A DNA stretch of 64,000 nucleotides, from NCBI RefSeq assembly GCF_000967965.1, contig NZ_LACC01000011.1:372001-436000 (forward strand). Reading direction: 5' to 3'. The notes under the pieces were generated by a model. It saw only the letters and a list, made by a program, of their open reading frames with translations, did not search any database and was not told the origin of the DNA. Positions 48,506 to 57,455 of this stretch are shown here, piece by piece (within the stretch, counting starts at the first letter, position 1; each line of letters starts with the position of its first letter). The DNA comes from Pseudomonas fluorescens. Lineage in GTDB: Bacteria; Pseudomonadota; Gammaproteobacteria; Pseudomonadales; Pseudomonadaceae. Position numbers and translations under genes: made by a program.

Positions 48506-49243
48506 ATGCCGCGATTGCATCGAGCTTTGGCCTTGATTGGATTGCTGTTGCTGGTTCAGGGAGCGGCGGCAGAAAAACTGCGGCTGGTCGCTGATGCCTG
48601 GCCCCCCTTTACCGATTCCACGCTCGTCAACGGTGGTTTGGCCACGGACATTGTCAGTACCGCACTCGCCAGGGCCGGCTATGCCAGTGAGTTCGAGCAG
48701 GTGCCCTGGGCACGGGCCTTGATGGGACTGGGCGAGGGTCGATACGACGTGCTGGTCAACGCCTGGTACACCGAGGAGCGGACCAGGCTTGGCCAGTTTT
48801 CTGGCGAGTACCTGCTTAATCGCGTACGCTTTCTCAAGCGCAAAGACGCGCCCATCGAATTCAATAACCTGCAGCAATTGCACACCTATCCGATCGCGAT
48901 CGTGCGTGGATACGCGTATTCGCCTGCGTTCGACAGCGACGAGTCGTTGCAGAAAATCCCCGTGCACAGTTTCGCCATGGCGGTGCGCATGCTCGCGGCC
49001 GACCGGGTCAAGCTGACACTGGAAGATGAGTTCGTCGCTCGCTACTATCTGGCCCGTGAGTCACCCAAGGTGCGAAACGCCGTGGAGTTCCTGCCCAAGC
49101 CATTAAGCGAGAACAGCCTGCATATCATGGTCAGCCTGAAGAATCCTGAGCATGCGCGGATCGTCGCCGGTTTCGACCGCGAGATCGCGGCGATGAAGGC
49201 GGACGGGAGTTATGACAAGTTGATCAAACAGCACGGGATGTGA
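48506..49243 (+). CDS. Periplasmic solute-binding protein (SBP family 3-like)
   Basis: This 245-residue protein has a signal peptide (VQGAAA before EKLRLVADAWPPFTD). The mature domain resembles amino-acid binding proteins but has no adjacent transporter genes. It resembles the orphan binding protein at 23563 in its opening EKLR(L/I)V(A/T) pattern. A small hairpin, CGGGCA-ACC-TGCCCG at 48475-48489, lies just before the AAGGA ribosome site. The ligand is unknown. Confidence 0.78.
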   Translation: MPRLHRALALIGLLLLVQGAAAEKLRLVADAWPPFTDSTLVNGGLATDIVSTALARAGYASEFEQVPWARALMGLGEGRYDVLVNAWYTEERTRLGQFSGEYLLNRVRFLKRKDAPIEFNNLQQLHTYPIAIVRGYAYSPAFDSDESLQKIPVHSFAMAVRMLAADRVKLTLEDEFVARYYLARESPKVRNAVEFLPKPLSENSLHIMVSLKNPEHARIVAGFDREIAAMKADGSYDKLIKQHGM

Positions 49244-49280
49244 GTGGGTTGAGCCAGTTTCTGTGTTGTTGCTGATGGCC

Positions 49281-49304
49281 TCATCGCGCGCTTGCTCGCG
49301 ATGA
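49281..49304. terminator. Hairpin after the binding-protein gene, degenerate REP
   Basis: TCATCGCG and CGCGATGA form a perfect 8-bp stem around an 8-base loop between convergent genes. It resembles a single REP arm and has no T-tract. Confidence 0.5.
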
Positions 49305-49327
49305 GGTCCGCACGGACACCACAGGTC

Positions 49328-51511
49328 TCAATCCTCACTGGTGTCCTTGATCAGATGCGCCGCCAGCGTCCTCAACGGCCCCAACTGCCGGCAGATCAAC
49401 GCCAGTTGCGTCTGCACCAACCGCTGCCCCTCATCGATTTCATCAGGCATCTGTTCCAGTTCATTGGCCAGTGCTTCTTCTTCATCGCTCTGAATCTCGA
49501 TCGAAGACTTGCTCGCCAGCCCTTGGGCGATCGCGTCGATGCTGGTGGCCAGTTTCACCCCGGCCCCATCGATCAAGTGCTCGCGCACGTCTGTCGGCAG
49601 TTGAGTTTCCCGATGCGCACCCAGGCCCGACAGGTAGCTGAGTAGCGTGTGTGACAGCACCAGGAAGCGGAAGCCTACATCCGCTTCCTTTCGGAAATGC
49701 CCAGGCTCCATCAGCATGTTGGCCAGTGTGGTGGACAGCGCCGCGTCGGCGTTGTGCGCGTTGCGGCGGGCCAGGCGGTAAGCCAGGTCGTCGCTTTTGC
49801 CCGCAGCGTATTGCTGCATGATCTGGCGCAGGTAAATGCTGTTGCAGGCCAGGGTGTTGGCCAGCACTTTGTTCAGGCGTCGGCCCTGCCAGTCCGGCAG
49901 GAACAGGAACACAGCGAGCCCGGCGATCAGGCTGCCGAGCAAGGTATCGAACAACCGTGGCAGGAACAGCCCGTAACCGTCACCCACCTGGTTGAAGCAG
50001 AACAGCACCATCAGGGTGATTGCCGCCGTCGCCAGGGTGTAGCGGGTGGTGCGGTTGGTAAAGAACACCACCCCGGCGGCAATGGCGAAACACGACTGGA
50101 TCAGCGGGTTCGGGAACAGGTCGAACAGCGCCCAGGCCAGGGTCAGGCCGATGGCGGTGCCGATGATCCGTTGACCGAGTTTGCGGCGGGTGGCGCCGTA
50201 ATTCGGTTGGCAAACGAACAGCGTGGTGAGGATGATCCAGTAACCCTGGGACGGGTGAATCAAATGCACCATGGCGTAGCCGATACTCAAGGCCAGGGGC
50301 AATCGCAGGGCATGACGGAACAGCAGCGAGGTCGGCGTCAGTTGCGTGCGCAAGCGCAGCCACACGTCCTTGAGGCTGCGCGGCGAACGGTCGAGCAGGC
50401 TGCTGTCGGTGGCATCGGCCAGGGCGTCGGGGTTGCTGGCATCGCTGAGCAGGCGGTCGAGAGTACCGAGGTTGGCCGCCAGTGCCCGCAGTGAACGCAG
50501 CAAGCCGCGCCAGGCCGGGTTGCTCTGGATGCGCAGGTGTTCGAGAGAGGCATCCAGGTCGCTCAGGGCCTCGGCGAAACTGGCGTCATAGGTGAACGGC
50601 TGGCGCATCTGGATCGATTCGGCCAGGGCCCGGCAGGCCTTGCCTTGCTGACGCAACAGGCGTTGGCAGCGGAACAGCACGTCGCTGTGGAAGAAGGCGT
50701 CGGCCAGAGCGTTATAAGGGTAGTGCGATGAGCTGGCGCGCTCGTGGATGTCCTGGGCAAGGAAGTACAGCTTGAGGTAGCGGCTGACTTTCGACCCCGG
50801 GCGACCATTGCCGACCCGGTGCAGGATGATCTCCTTGGCGGCGTTCAGTGCCGCCACCACCCGGCCGTTCTGCTGGGCCAATTCCAGGCGCCGCGCCTCC
50901 ACGTCCATCTGCCGGATCGGCTCGAACAGCGAGGATTTCAGCTTCAGGTAAAAACCCAGTTCGCGGAACAACCGCGCCAGGCTCTGCTGCACCGGCTGAT
51001 TGGAAAACAGCGCCTGCCACACCACCGACAGCAAGCCGTACCAGGCAGCACCGGCCACCAGCAGCAACGGTTCGTGCCAGACATCGCTGACCGCTCCGCC
51101 GCGCTGGTCCACGCCGATCATGGTGTAGACCGAAAGGATCAAAGTTGCCGAGGCAATCGCGCCATAGCGCTCGCCAAGAGCGCCGAGCATGGTCAGGCAG
51201 AACGCGGCCAGGGCGAAGGCGATGATAAACAGCGAGGGGTAGGGGAAGAGCAGTTCGACAGACAGGGCGGCGACAGCGAAACACACCAGCGTCACCGCCA
51301 GCGCGTTGATACGGCCCTGCCAGCTGTCGTCGGTTTCGGCCAGGGCACTGGCGATAATCCCCAGGAACAACGGGATCAGCAGGCCCATTTCATCCTGATA
51401 CCAACACAGCGCCATGGTGCCGGTCAGGGCAATGAATACCCGCACGCTGTAGCTGAATTTATCCAGCGCCCAAAGGCGACGCAGAGACTGGCGGAACGAA
51501 GTCGATGACAT
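49328..51511 (-). CDS. yccS: YccS family inner membrane protein (FUSC-type)
   Basis: This 727-residue protein has two blocks of membrane segments (near residues 15-170 and 395-530), each followed by a large cytoplasmic region, the FUSC layout shared with aromatic acid and fusaric acid exporters. RQSLRRLWALDKFSYSVRVFIALTGTMALCWY at the N-terminus is typical of YccS. Its substrate is unknown. It lies between convergent and REP-flanked gaps and is not in an obvious operon. Confidence 0.88.
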   Translation of the reverse strand: MSSTSFRQSLRRLWALDKFSYSVRVFIALTGTMALCWYQDEMGLLIPLFLGIIASALAETDDSWQGRINALAVTLVCFAVAALSVELLFPYPSLFIIAFALAAFCLTMLGALGERYGAIASATLILSVYTMIGVDQRGGAVSDVWHEPLLLVAGAAWYGLLSVVWQALFSNQPVQQSLARLFRELGFYLKLKSSLFEPIRQMDVEARRLELAQQNGRVVAALNAAKEIILHRVGNGRPGSKVSRYLKLYFLAQDIHERASSSHYPYNALADAFFHSDVLFRCQRLLRQQGKACRALAESIQMRQPFTYDASFAEALSDLDASLEHLRIQSNPAWRGLLRSLRALAANLGTLDRLLSDASNPDALADATDSSLLDRSPRSLKDVWLRLRTQLTPTSLLFRHALRLPLALSIGYAMVHLIHPSQGYWIILTTLFVCQPNYGATRRKLGQRIIGTAIGLTLAWALFDLFPNPLIQSCFAIAAGVVFFTNRTTRYTLATAAITLMVLFCFNQVGDGYGLFLPRLFDTLLGSLIAGLAVFLFLPDWQGRRLNKVLANTLACNSIYLRQIMQQYAAGKSDDLAYRLARRNAHNADAALSTTLANMLMEPGHFRKEADVGFRFLVLSHTLLSYLSGLGAHRETQLPTDVREHLIDGAGVKLATSIDAIAQGLASKSSIEIQSDEEEALANELEQMPDEIDEGQRLVQTQLALICRQLGPLRTLAAHLIKDTSED

Positions 51512-51627
51512 GAAATGCGAAGGCCTTCCGAGGCAATGACGCTAAATTGAGCCACTAATGACGCCGACGCAATGGCGCCGATCACATCAGACAGCAAAAT
51601 CTGTTCCTTGATACCACACGTATTCAA

Positions 51628-51717
51628 TGTAGGAGCGAGCCTGCTCGCGATGAGGCCGGTACATTCGATATTGATGTCGACTGTTAGACCGCTATCGCGA
51701 GCAGGCTCGCTCCTACA
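51628..51717. repeat. REP pair (REPIN, family A)
   Basis: tgtaggagcgagcctgctcg and its inverted copy enclose about 45 bp between yccS and the flavoprotein gene. Confidence 0.9.
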
Positions 51718-51731
51718 GGTTTTGGGGTGAG

Positions 51732-52910
51732 TCAGACGTACTGCGCGGCGGCGTAACCAGAAGCCCACGCCCACTGGAAGTTGAACCCGCCCAGATGCCC
51801 GGTCACGTCCAGCACCTCACCAATGAAGTACAGCCCCGGGCTTTTCAGCGATTCCATGGTCTTGGACGACACTTCATTGGTGTTGACGCCGCCCAGGGTC
51901 ACCTCAGCGGTGCGATAGCCTTCGGTGCCGGCGGGCACGACTTTCCAGCTCGCCAGTTTTTCCGCGATATCGGCCAGCTCGGCGTGGGTGTACTGCTTCA
52001 TCGGTTTGGAGACGAACCAGTTGTCCGCCAGCAGGTTGGCCATCTTCTTGGTGAAGATTTCGCCAAGCAGGGTTTTCAGCTCGCTGTTGGGGCGTTCGGC
52101 TTGCTGCTGTTGCAGCCAGTCCGGCACGTCGTGATCCGGCAGCAGGTTGATCTCGACGGTGTCGCCGGATTCCCAGAACGACGAGATCTGCAAAATCGCC
52201 GGGCCGCTGAGGCCGCGGTGGGTGAACAGGATGTTCTCGCGGAAGCTCTGGTCATTGCAGCTCACCAGGCAATCCACCGACGTGCCGGACAACTCGGTGC
52301 ACAGGGCCTTGAGCTGATCGGTGATGGTGAACGGCACCAGGCCGGCGCGGGTCGGCAGCAGTTCGTGTCCGAATTGCCTGGCCACCTGGTAACCGAAACC
52401 GGTGGCACCCAGGGTCGGGATCGACAGACCGCCGGTGGCGATCACCAGGGATTCGCAGGTGATCTGGTCGAGTGTCGTGTCCAGCAGGTAGCCGCTTTCG
52501 AGTTTCTCGATGGTCTGGATCGAGGTGTCCAGGTGCAGGCTGACGCCGACCTGATCGCACTCGTTGAGCAGCATTTCGAGGATGTCGCTGGATTTGTTAT
52601 CGCAGAACAGCTGGCCGAGTTTTTTCTCGTGGTACGGCACGCCGTGCTTGGCCACCATGCCGATGAAATCCCACTGGGTGTAACGGGCCAGGGCGGATTT
52701 GCAGAAGTGTGCGTTCTGCGAGAGGAAATTGCTCGGCTCTGTGTACATGTTGGTGAAATTGCAGCGGCCACCGCCCGACATCAGGATTTTCTTGCCGGCC
52801 TTGTTGGCATGGTCGAGCAGCAACACCTTGCGCCCACGCCCGGCGGCGGTCAGTGCACACATCAACCCTGCGGCGCCAGCGCCAATGATCACGACTTCGG
52901 TAGAGCGCAA
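51732..52910 (-). CDS. HI0933-family FAD-dependent oxidoreductase
   Basis: This 392-residue flavoprotein starts with VVIIGAGAAGLMCALTAAGRGRKVLLLDHANKAGKKILMSGGGRCNFTN, the HI0933/BaiN signature, and ends with GGFNFQWAWASGYAAA. It is annotated elsewhere as an aminoacetone oxidase or undefined NAD(P)/FAD enzyme; its reaction here is not known. There is no ATG: a TTG at 52910 with GAGG seven bases upstream is preferred over a TTG at 52928. Confidence 0.87.
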   Translation of the reverse strand: MRSTEVVIIGAGAAGLMCALTAAGRGRKVLLLDHANKAGKKILMSGGGRCNFTNMYTEPSNFLSQNAHFCKSALARYTQWDFIGMVAKHGVPYHEKKLGQLFCDNKSSDILEMLLNECDQVGVSLHLDTSIQTIEKLESGYLLDTTLDQITCESLVIATGGLSIPTLGATGFGYQVARQFGHELLPTRAGLVPFTITDQLKALCTELSGTSVDCLVSCNDQSFRENILFTHRGLSGPAILQISSFWESGDTVEINLLPDHDVPDWLQQQQAERPNSELKTLLGEIFTKKMANLLADNWFVSKPMKQYTHAELADIAEKLASWKVVPAGTEGYRTAEVTLGGVNTNEVSSKTMESLKSPGLYFIGEVLDVTGHLGGFNFQWAWASGYAAAQYV

Positions 52911-52951
52911 AACGGTGTCCTCACACAAAATTCAAATTCACCGGCGATCCA

Positions 52952-53041
52952 TGTGGGAGCGGGCTTGCCCGCGATGGCGGACTGACAGACAACATTGATG
53001 TTGAATGTTCTGGCCTCATCGCGGGCAAGCCCGCTCCCACA
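52952..53041. repeat. REP pair (REPIN, family A)
   Basis: tgtgggagcgggcttgcccg and its inverted copy lie between the flavoprotein gene and dbpA. Confidence 0.9.
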
Positions 53042-53057
53042 GGGGTATACGTTGTTC

Positions 53058-54443
53058 TTACAGGATGCGAACGCGCAACGAACGGCCCTTGATCTTGCCG
53101 TCGTTCAAACGCTGCAAGGCCTGCTTGGCGACGCCGCGTTCTACGGCCACATAGGCCTGGAAGTCGAAAATCGCGATCTTGCCGACCTGGGCGCCTGGGA
53201 TGCCGGCGTCACCGGTCAGTGCGCCAAGAATGTCGCCCGGACGAACCTTGTCCTTGCGGCCGGCGGCGATGCACAGGGTGCTCATCTGCGGCAACAGTGG
53301 GCCACCGCCCTTGGAGGTGAGGTTGTCCACCTGATCCCAGGTCAGTGGTGTCTGCTGCAATTGCTCGATGGCTTGGGCGCGCTGCGCTTCGGACGGCGCC
53401 ACCAGGCTGACCGCGAGGCCTTTCTCACCGGCGCGGCCAGTACGGCCGACGCGGTGGATGTGGATTTCCGAATCACGGGCCAGTTCGACGTTGATCACCA
53501 TGTCCAGGGAATCGATATCGAGGCCGCGGGCTGCGACATCGGTCGCCACCAGTACCGAAGTACTGCGGTTGGCGAACATCGCCAGCACCTGGTCGCGGTC
53601 ACGCTGTTCCAGATCGCCGTGCAGGCCGACGGCGGAAATGCCTTTGGCGGTCAGGTGGTCGACGGTTTCCTGAACCTGCTGCTTGGTGTAGCAGAAAGCC
53701 ACGCAGGAGGCCGGGCGGAAGTGGCCAAGCACCTTGGTCACCGTGCTCATGCGGTCATCCGGGGAAATCTCGTAGAAGCGCTGCTCGATCTGCGTGTCGT
53801 CGTGGAACGCCTCGGCCTTCACTTGCTGCGGGTTGCGCATGAACTTCGAGGCCAGCTGCTTGATGCCTACCGGGTAGGTGGCGGAGAACAGTAGGGTCTG
53901 GCGACGCTCCGGGGCCTGCATGATGATTTCTTCGATGGAATCGTAGAAACCCATGTCGAGCATGCGGTCGGCTTCGTCGAGGATCAGCGTGTTGAGGCCG
54001 TGGAGTACCAGCGAACCCTTGCGCAGGTGTTGCTGGATGCGTCCCGGGGTGCCGACGATGATGTGCGCGCCGTGCTCCAGCGAAGCGATCTGCGGGCCGA
54101 GGGACACGCCGCCGCACAGGGTCAGGACCTTGATGTTGTCTTCGGCACGGGCCAGGCGACGGATTTCCTTGGCGACCTGGTCAGCCAACTCGCGGGTCGG
54201 GCACAGGATCAGCGCCTGGCAACCGAAGTAGCGCGGATTGATCGGGTTCAGCAAGCCGATGCCGAACGCGGCGGTCTTGCCGCTGCCGGTCTTGGCCTGG
54301 GCGATCAGGTCCATCCCCTTGAGGATCACCGGCAAGCTTTGCGCCTGGATCGGCGTCATCTGGGCATAACCGAGGGAGTCGAGGTTAGCCAGCATGGCGG
54401 CGGACAGCGGCAAAGTATTAAATTCGGTGGCGATGGTGGTCAC
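53058..54443 (-). CDS. dbpA: ATP-dependent RNA helicase DbpA
   Basis: This protein of about 461 residues has the DEAD-box set ([46 protein letters not shown]) and a C-terminal RRM-like domain near 390-461 that in DbpA binds hairpin 92 of 23S rRNA. It therefore acts in 50S assembly. There is no ATG: a GTG at 54443 gives the usual MTTIATEF start, while a TTG five codons upstream is an alternative. Confidence 0.93.
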   Translation of the reverse strand: MTTIATEFNTLPLSAAMLANLDSLGYAQMTPIQAQSLPVILKGMDLIAQAKTGSGKTAAFGIGLLNPINPRYFGCQALILCPTRELADQVAKEIRRLARAEDNIKVLTLCGGVSLGPQIASLEHGAHIIVGTPGRIQQHLRKGSLVLHGLNTLILDEADRMLDMGFYDSIEEIIMQAPERRQTLLFSATYPVGIKQLASKFMRNPQQVKAEAFHDDTQIEQRFYEISPDDRMSTVTKVLGHFRPASCVAFCYTKQQVQETVDHLTAKGISAVGLHGDLEQRDRDQVLAMFANRSTSVLVATDVAARGLDIDSLDMVINVELARDSEIHIHRVGRTGRAGEKGLAVSLVAPSEAQRAQAIEQLQQTPLTWDQVDNLTSKGGGPLLPQMSTLCIAAGRKDKVRPGDILGALTGDAGIPGAQVGKIAIFDFQAYVAVERGVAKQALQRLNDGKIKGRSLRVRIL

Positions 54444-54500
54444 GGGACTGGCCTGCAAAACAAAATGTCGCGCAGTGTACCAGCCCGGTGGCCATTCGCC

Positions 54501-55928
54501 CTAAGGCTCTATGTGTTCTTCCGGACGTTTGACTCGCCGTCCGTCATTCTTTGACAGTTGCGAGAAAATCGTAGCGGCCAGCATCGCCATGATTCCCACG
54601 GTCACGAAGGTCAATTGGAATGCCCCCAGAACCGTGTCCACGCCATCATTGCCAATCTCCGCCGTAAAGCCACCGAGCAATGCACCTGCGCACGCAACCC
54701 CCAGGCTCAGGGACAATTGTGCGACCACTGACAGCAGGCTGTTGCCGCTACTGGCATTGGCATCGTCGAGGTCGATCAGGGTCACGGTGTTCATCGCGGT
54801 GAACTGCAAGGAGTTGATCGCGCCAAGGATCGCCAGCAGGCACAGCAGCAGCCAGTACGGCGTCTGCTCGCTGACCAGGCCCATGCTCGCCAGCATGATG
54901 CCCAACGCAAGGGTGTTGCCGGTGAGCACGATGCGATAACCCAAGCGCTCGATCAGCGGCCGCGCGACCCACTTGGCGATCATCGCCGCCGCGGCCAGCG
55001 GCAGCATGCTCATCCCGGCCTGGGACGGCGAATAGCCCAGCGCCACTTGTAGCAACAACGGCACCAGAAAGGGCAGGGCGCCGCTGCCGAGGCGGGCGAA
55101 CAGGTTGCCGAGAATGCCCACGGCAAAGGTCCGGGTCTTGAATAGGGACGGCGCAAACAACGGGTTCTCGATATGCCCGGCCCGCAGCCAGTACGCCGCC
55201 AGGCACGCCATGCCGCCGAACAGCAACAACATCACCCGCAGGTGCGGCAGGTGCAGTTCGCCCAGGCCTTCCATGGCGATGGTGATCAGAATCATCGCCG
55301 CGCCAAACAGCACGAAGCCCAGGCTGTCGAAACGGGTGCGCTCGGAACCGCGCAGGTCCGGGATGAATTTCCACACGGCGTAGCAACCGACCAGCCCCAC
55401 CGGCAGATTGATCAGGAAAATCCAGTGCCAGGTCAGGTATTGCACCATCCAGCCGCCCATGGTCGGGCCGATCAACGGGCCGAGCAGCCCGGGAATGGTG
55501 ATGAAGCCCATGATCCGCACCAGTTCCGAGCGCGGGTAGGCGCGCAACACCACCAGCCGCCCGACCGGCAGCATCAACGCGCCGCCCAGGCCCTGGATCA
55601 CCCGGGCGCCGATCAGCATGCTCAGGCTGCTCGACAATGCGCAGAGCAGCGAGCCGAGGCTGAACAGCAAAATCGCACTGAAGAAGATTTTCCGGGTGCC
55701 GAAGCGATCGGCGATCCAGCCGGACGCGGGAATCAGCAAGGCGACCGTGAGCATGTAGGCGATGATCACACCCTGCATGCGCAATGGATCTTCGGCCAGG
55801 TCCCGGGCCATGGCTGGCAGGGCGGTGTTGAGGATTGTCCCGTCGAGGGACTGCATGAAGAAGGCAATGGCGACAACCCAGGGTATCCAGCGGGCGGTTA
55901 CAGCGTCGAGAGGTGGGCGGTTGGGCAT
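54501..55928 (-). CDS. mdtD: MFS multidrug efflux transporter, DHA2 family (MdtD-like)
   Basis: This 475-residue protein of about 14 membrane segments opens with WIPWVVAIAFFMQSLDGTILNTALPAMA and has LIGARVIQGLGGALMLPVGRL, the DHA2 motif C region. It pumps drugs out with protons. It is related to E. coli MdtD but has no MdtABC genes beside it, so it acts alone. A family-B repeat follows its start region, upstream of the TldD/PmbA pair. Confidence 0.88.
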   Translation of the reverse strand: MPNRPPLDAVTARWIPWVVAIAFFMQSLDGTILNTALPAMARDLAEDPLRMQGVIIAYMLTVALLIPASGWIADRFGTRKIFFSAILLFSLGSLLCALSSSLSMLIGARVIQGLGGALMLPVGRLVVLRAYPRSELVRIMGFITIPGLLGPLIGPTMGGWMVQYLTWHWIFLINLPVGLVGCYAVWKFIPDLRGSERTRFDSLGFVLFGAAMILITIAMEGLGELHLPHLRVMLLLFGGMACLAAYWLRAGHIENPLFAPSLFKTRTFAVGILGNLFARLGSGALPFLVPLLLQVALGYSPSQAGMSMLPLAAAAMIAKWVARPLIERLGYRIVLTGNTLALGIMLASMGLVSEQTPYWLLLCLLAILGAINSLQFTAMNTVTLIDLDDANASSGNSLLSVVAQLSLSLGVACAGALLGGFTAEIGNDGVDTVLGAFQLTFVTVGIMAMLAATIFSQLSKNDGRRVKRPEEHIEP

Positions 55929-55956
55929 GGGACCTCAATTGGACTAGAAAGGACCA

Positions 55957-56090
55957 TTGTGGCGAGGGGGCTTGCCCCCGTTCGGCTGCGCAGCAGTCGC
56001 AAATCCGGCAATGTGGTTGATCTGACGAAACGCATTTGCCGATTTTGGGGCCGCTTCGCGACCCAACGGGGGCAAGCCCCCTCGCCACAG
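55957..56090. repeat. Long REP-type inverted pair (family B)
   Basis: ttgtggcgagggggcttgcc and its inverted counterpart enclose about 134 bp, with ggctgcgcagcag inside. The core matches the copy at 10146 without the inserted segment. Confidence 0.88.
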
Positions 56091-56117
56091 GTTTCCCGGT
56101 ATACCGGGATATTGCGT

Positions 56118-57455
56118 TTACAGCGTCAGGGTCAATCGGCTGACCAACGCCCCCGGCAACAACGCCGAAGCCGTCGCTCGCTGGCTGTAGGTGCTCGCCG
56201 ACAGCAACAACTCCCGCTCCTCGGTCAACGCTTCCAGTTGCGAACCGAGCAGGCTGAAGGCGCTGTCATCGAAGCGCATGGTGCTGACCGGTGCCTGGAT
56301 CTCGCCGTTCTCGACCCAGAACGTGGCAAACCGGGTCATGCCGGTCAGGCGTGCGGCCGGTTGATCGGAGAAGTTCAGGTACCACAGGTTGCTGATGTAC
56401 AGCCCGGTGCCCAGTTGCTTGAGGATGTCCGCGTCAGGCAATGCCCCGGCTTTCATGTTCAGCGCGCTCGGCGATTCACCACCGCTGGCACCATTGGCGG
56501 TCAAGCCGTATTCGGCGGCGCTGCGCGAGCTGACCAGTCGTGCCCCGGCCTTGCCGTCGACGATCAACCCCAGATCGCTGCGCGGATACCCTTCATCGGA
56601 AAACGCCGGGCTCAGCGAGCCGCTGACTTTTTCATCCAGCGAGACCAGCGGGCTGAACGCGCTGTCGCCACCGTAGAGCTTTTGCAGCGGGCTGCTTTTG
56701 CTGGCAATCGACTGTGCCGAGAATCCACCCCAGCACAGCATGCCCATGATTTCTTCCAGCGCGGCCGGTGCCAGGTAGGCGCGGTATTGGCCGGGTGGCA
56801 AAGTGCGCAGCGGCCGGCCCAGAAACTCAAGCTGCTCGCGGGCTTGCTGGAAGCGTTTGGCAAAGCCTTCGCTGTTCCAGTCGTGCCCGGCGTAGCTGGC
56901 TTTCACGGCCTGGCCATTCTCGTGGAACAGACTGAAGTCGAAGTTGAAGCTGTTGGCCTGATGCCAGCCGAAGGCGCCCGAAGAGCTGGCAAAGCCACGA
57001 CTGATCGGGCCGGCAGCGTAGAAACCGACAAGATCCAGACCTTCGGCGGCCTGGGTGATTTGCGCGACCACCTGCTCGGTGTCCGGCAGCGGATGCGACT
57101 GCACGTTGTTGCTCTGCCAACCGTTGTAGTTGAGCAGCAAGTAAGGATCCTGAGGCAGCAGCGGCAAGGTTTCCCGCAGCTGTTGCAGACCTTCGGTCAA
57201 ACGTTGCAGATCAACCTGGGGATCGCCGGCCAGGGTGATGTTCAGGTCGGCATGGCGGCCTTCGTTGATCAGTTTCAGGCCGATGCTCGCCTGCTGCACC
57301 TGACCGGCCTGACGCACTTTGGCGTGGTTGAAGCGCACGAAGGCCGACGACTCGGCGGCGTAGCTGAGGGTGAACTGCTCGGGCTCGCGCAGGGCTTCAC
57401 GCAGGCTGTTGACCAGCGCCTTGAACGACGCGGACTGGCTGTTTGAAGGATTCAT
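56118..57455 (-). CDS. PmbA/TldE-family protein
   Basis: This 445-residue protein is the non-catalytic partner type of the TldD/TldE zinc peptidases: it lacks a HExxxH motif and has YFRNLWYLNFSD-like strands in its C-terminal beta barrel (residues near 330-350: GLYISNLWYLNFSDQPAARL). TldD/TldE complexes degrade unfolded peptides and mature peptide antibiotics such as microcin B17. Its start shares one base with the stop of the TldD-family gene. It is probably a second TldD/PmbA pair in the genome. Confidence 0.85.
   Translation of the reverse strand: MNPSNSQSASFKALVNSLREALREPEQFTLSYAAESSAFVRFNHAKVRQAGQVQQASIGLKLINEGRHADLNITLAGDPQVDLQRLTEGLQQLRETLPLLPQDPYLLLNYNGWQSNNVQSHPLPDTEQVVAQITQAAEGLDLVGFYAAGPISRGFASSSGAFGWHQANSFNFDFSLFHENGQAVKASYAGHDWNSEGFAKRFQQAREQLEFLGRPLRTLPPGQYRAYLAPAALEEIMGMLCWGGFSAQSIASKSSPLQKLYGGDSAFSPLVSLDEKVSGSLSPAFSDEGYPRSDLGLIVDGKAGARLVSSRSAAEYGLTANGASGGESPSALNMKAGALPDADILKQLGTGLYISNLWYLNFSDQPAARLTGMTRFATFWVENGEIQAPVSTMRFDDSAFSLLGSQLEALTEERELLLSASTYSQRATASALLPGALVSRLTLTL

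Noticed and set aside
55173-57446. A 757-codon plus-strand frame opposite mdtD and the PmbA-type gene
   Set aside because: It runs through a REP-type repeat and two real genes and has shadow-like Gln/Arg/Ala composition.
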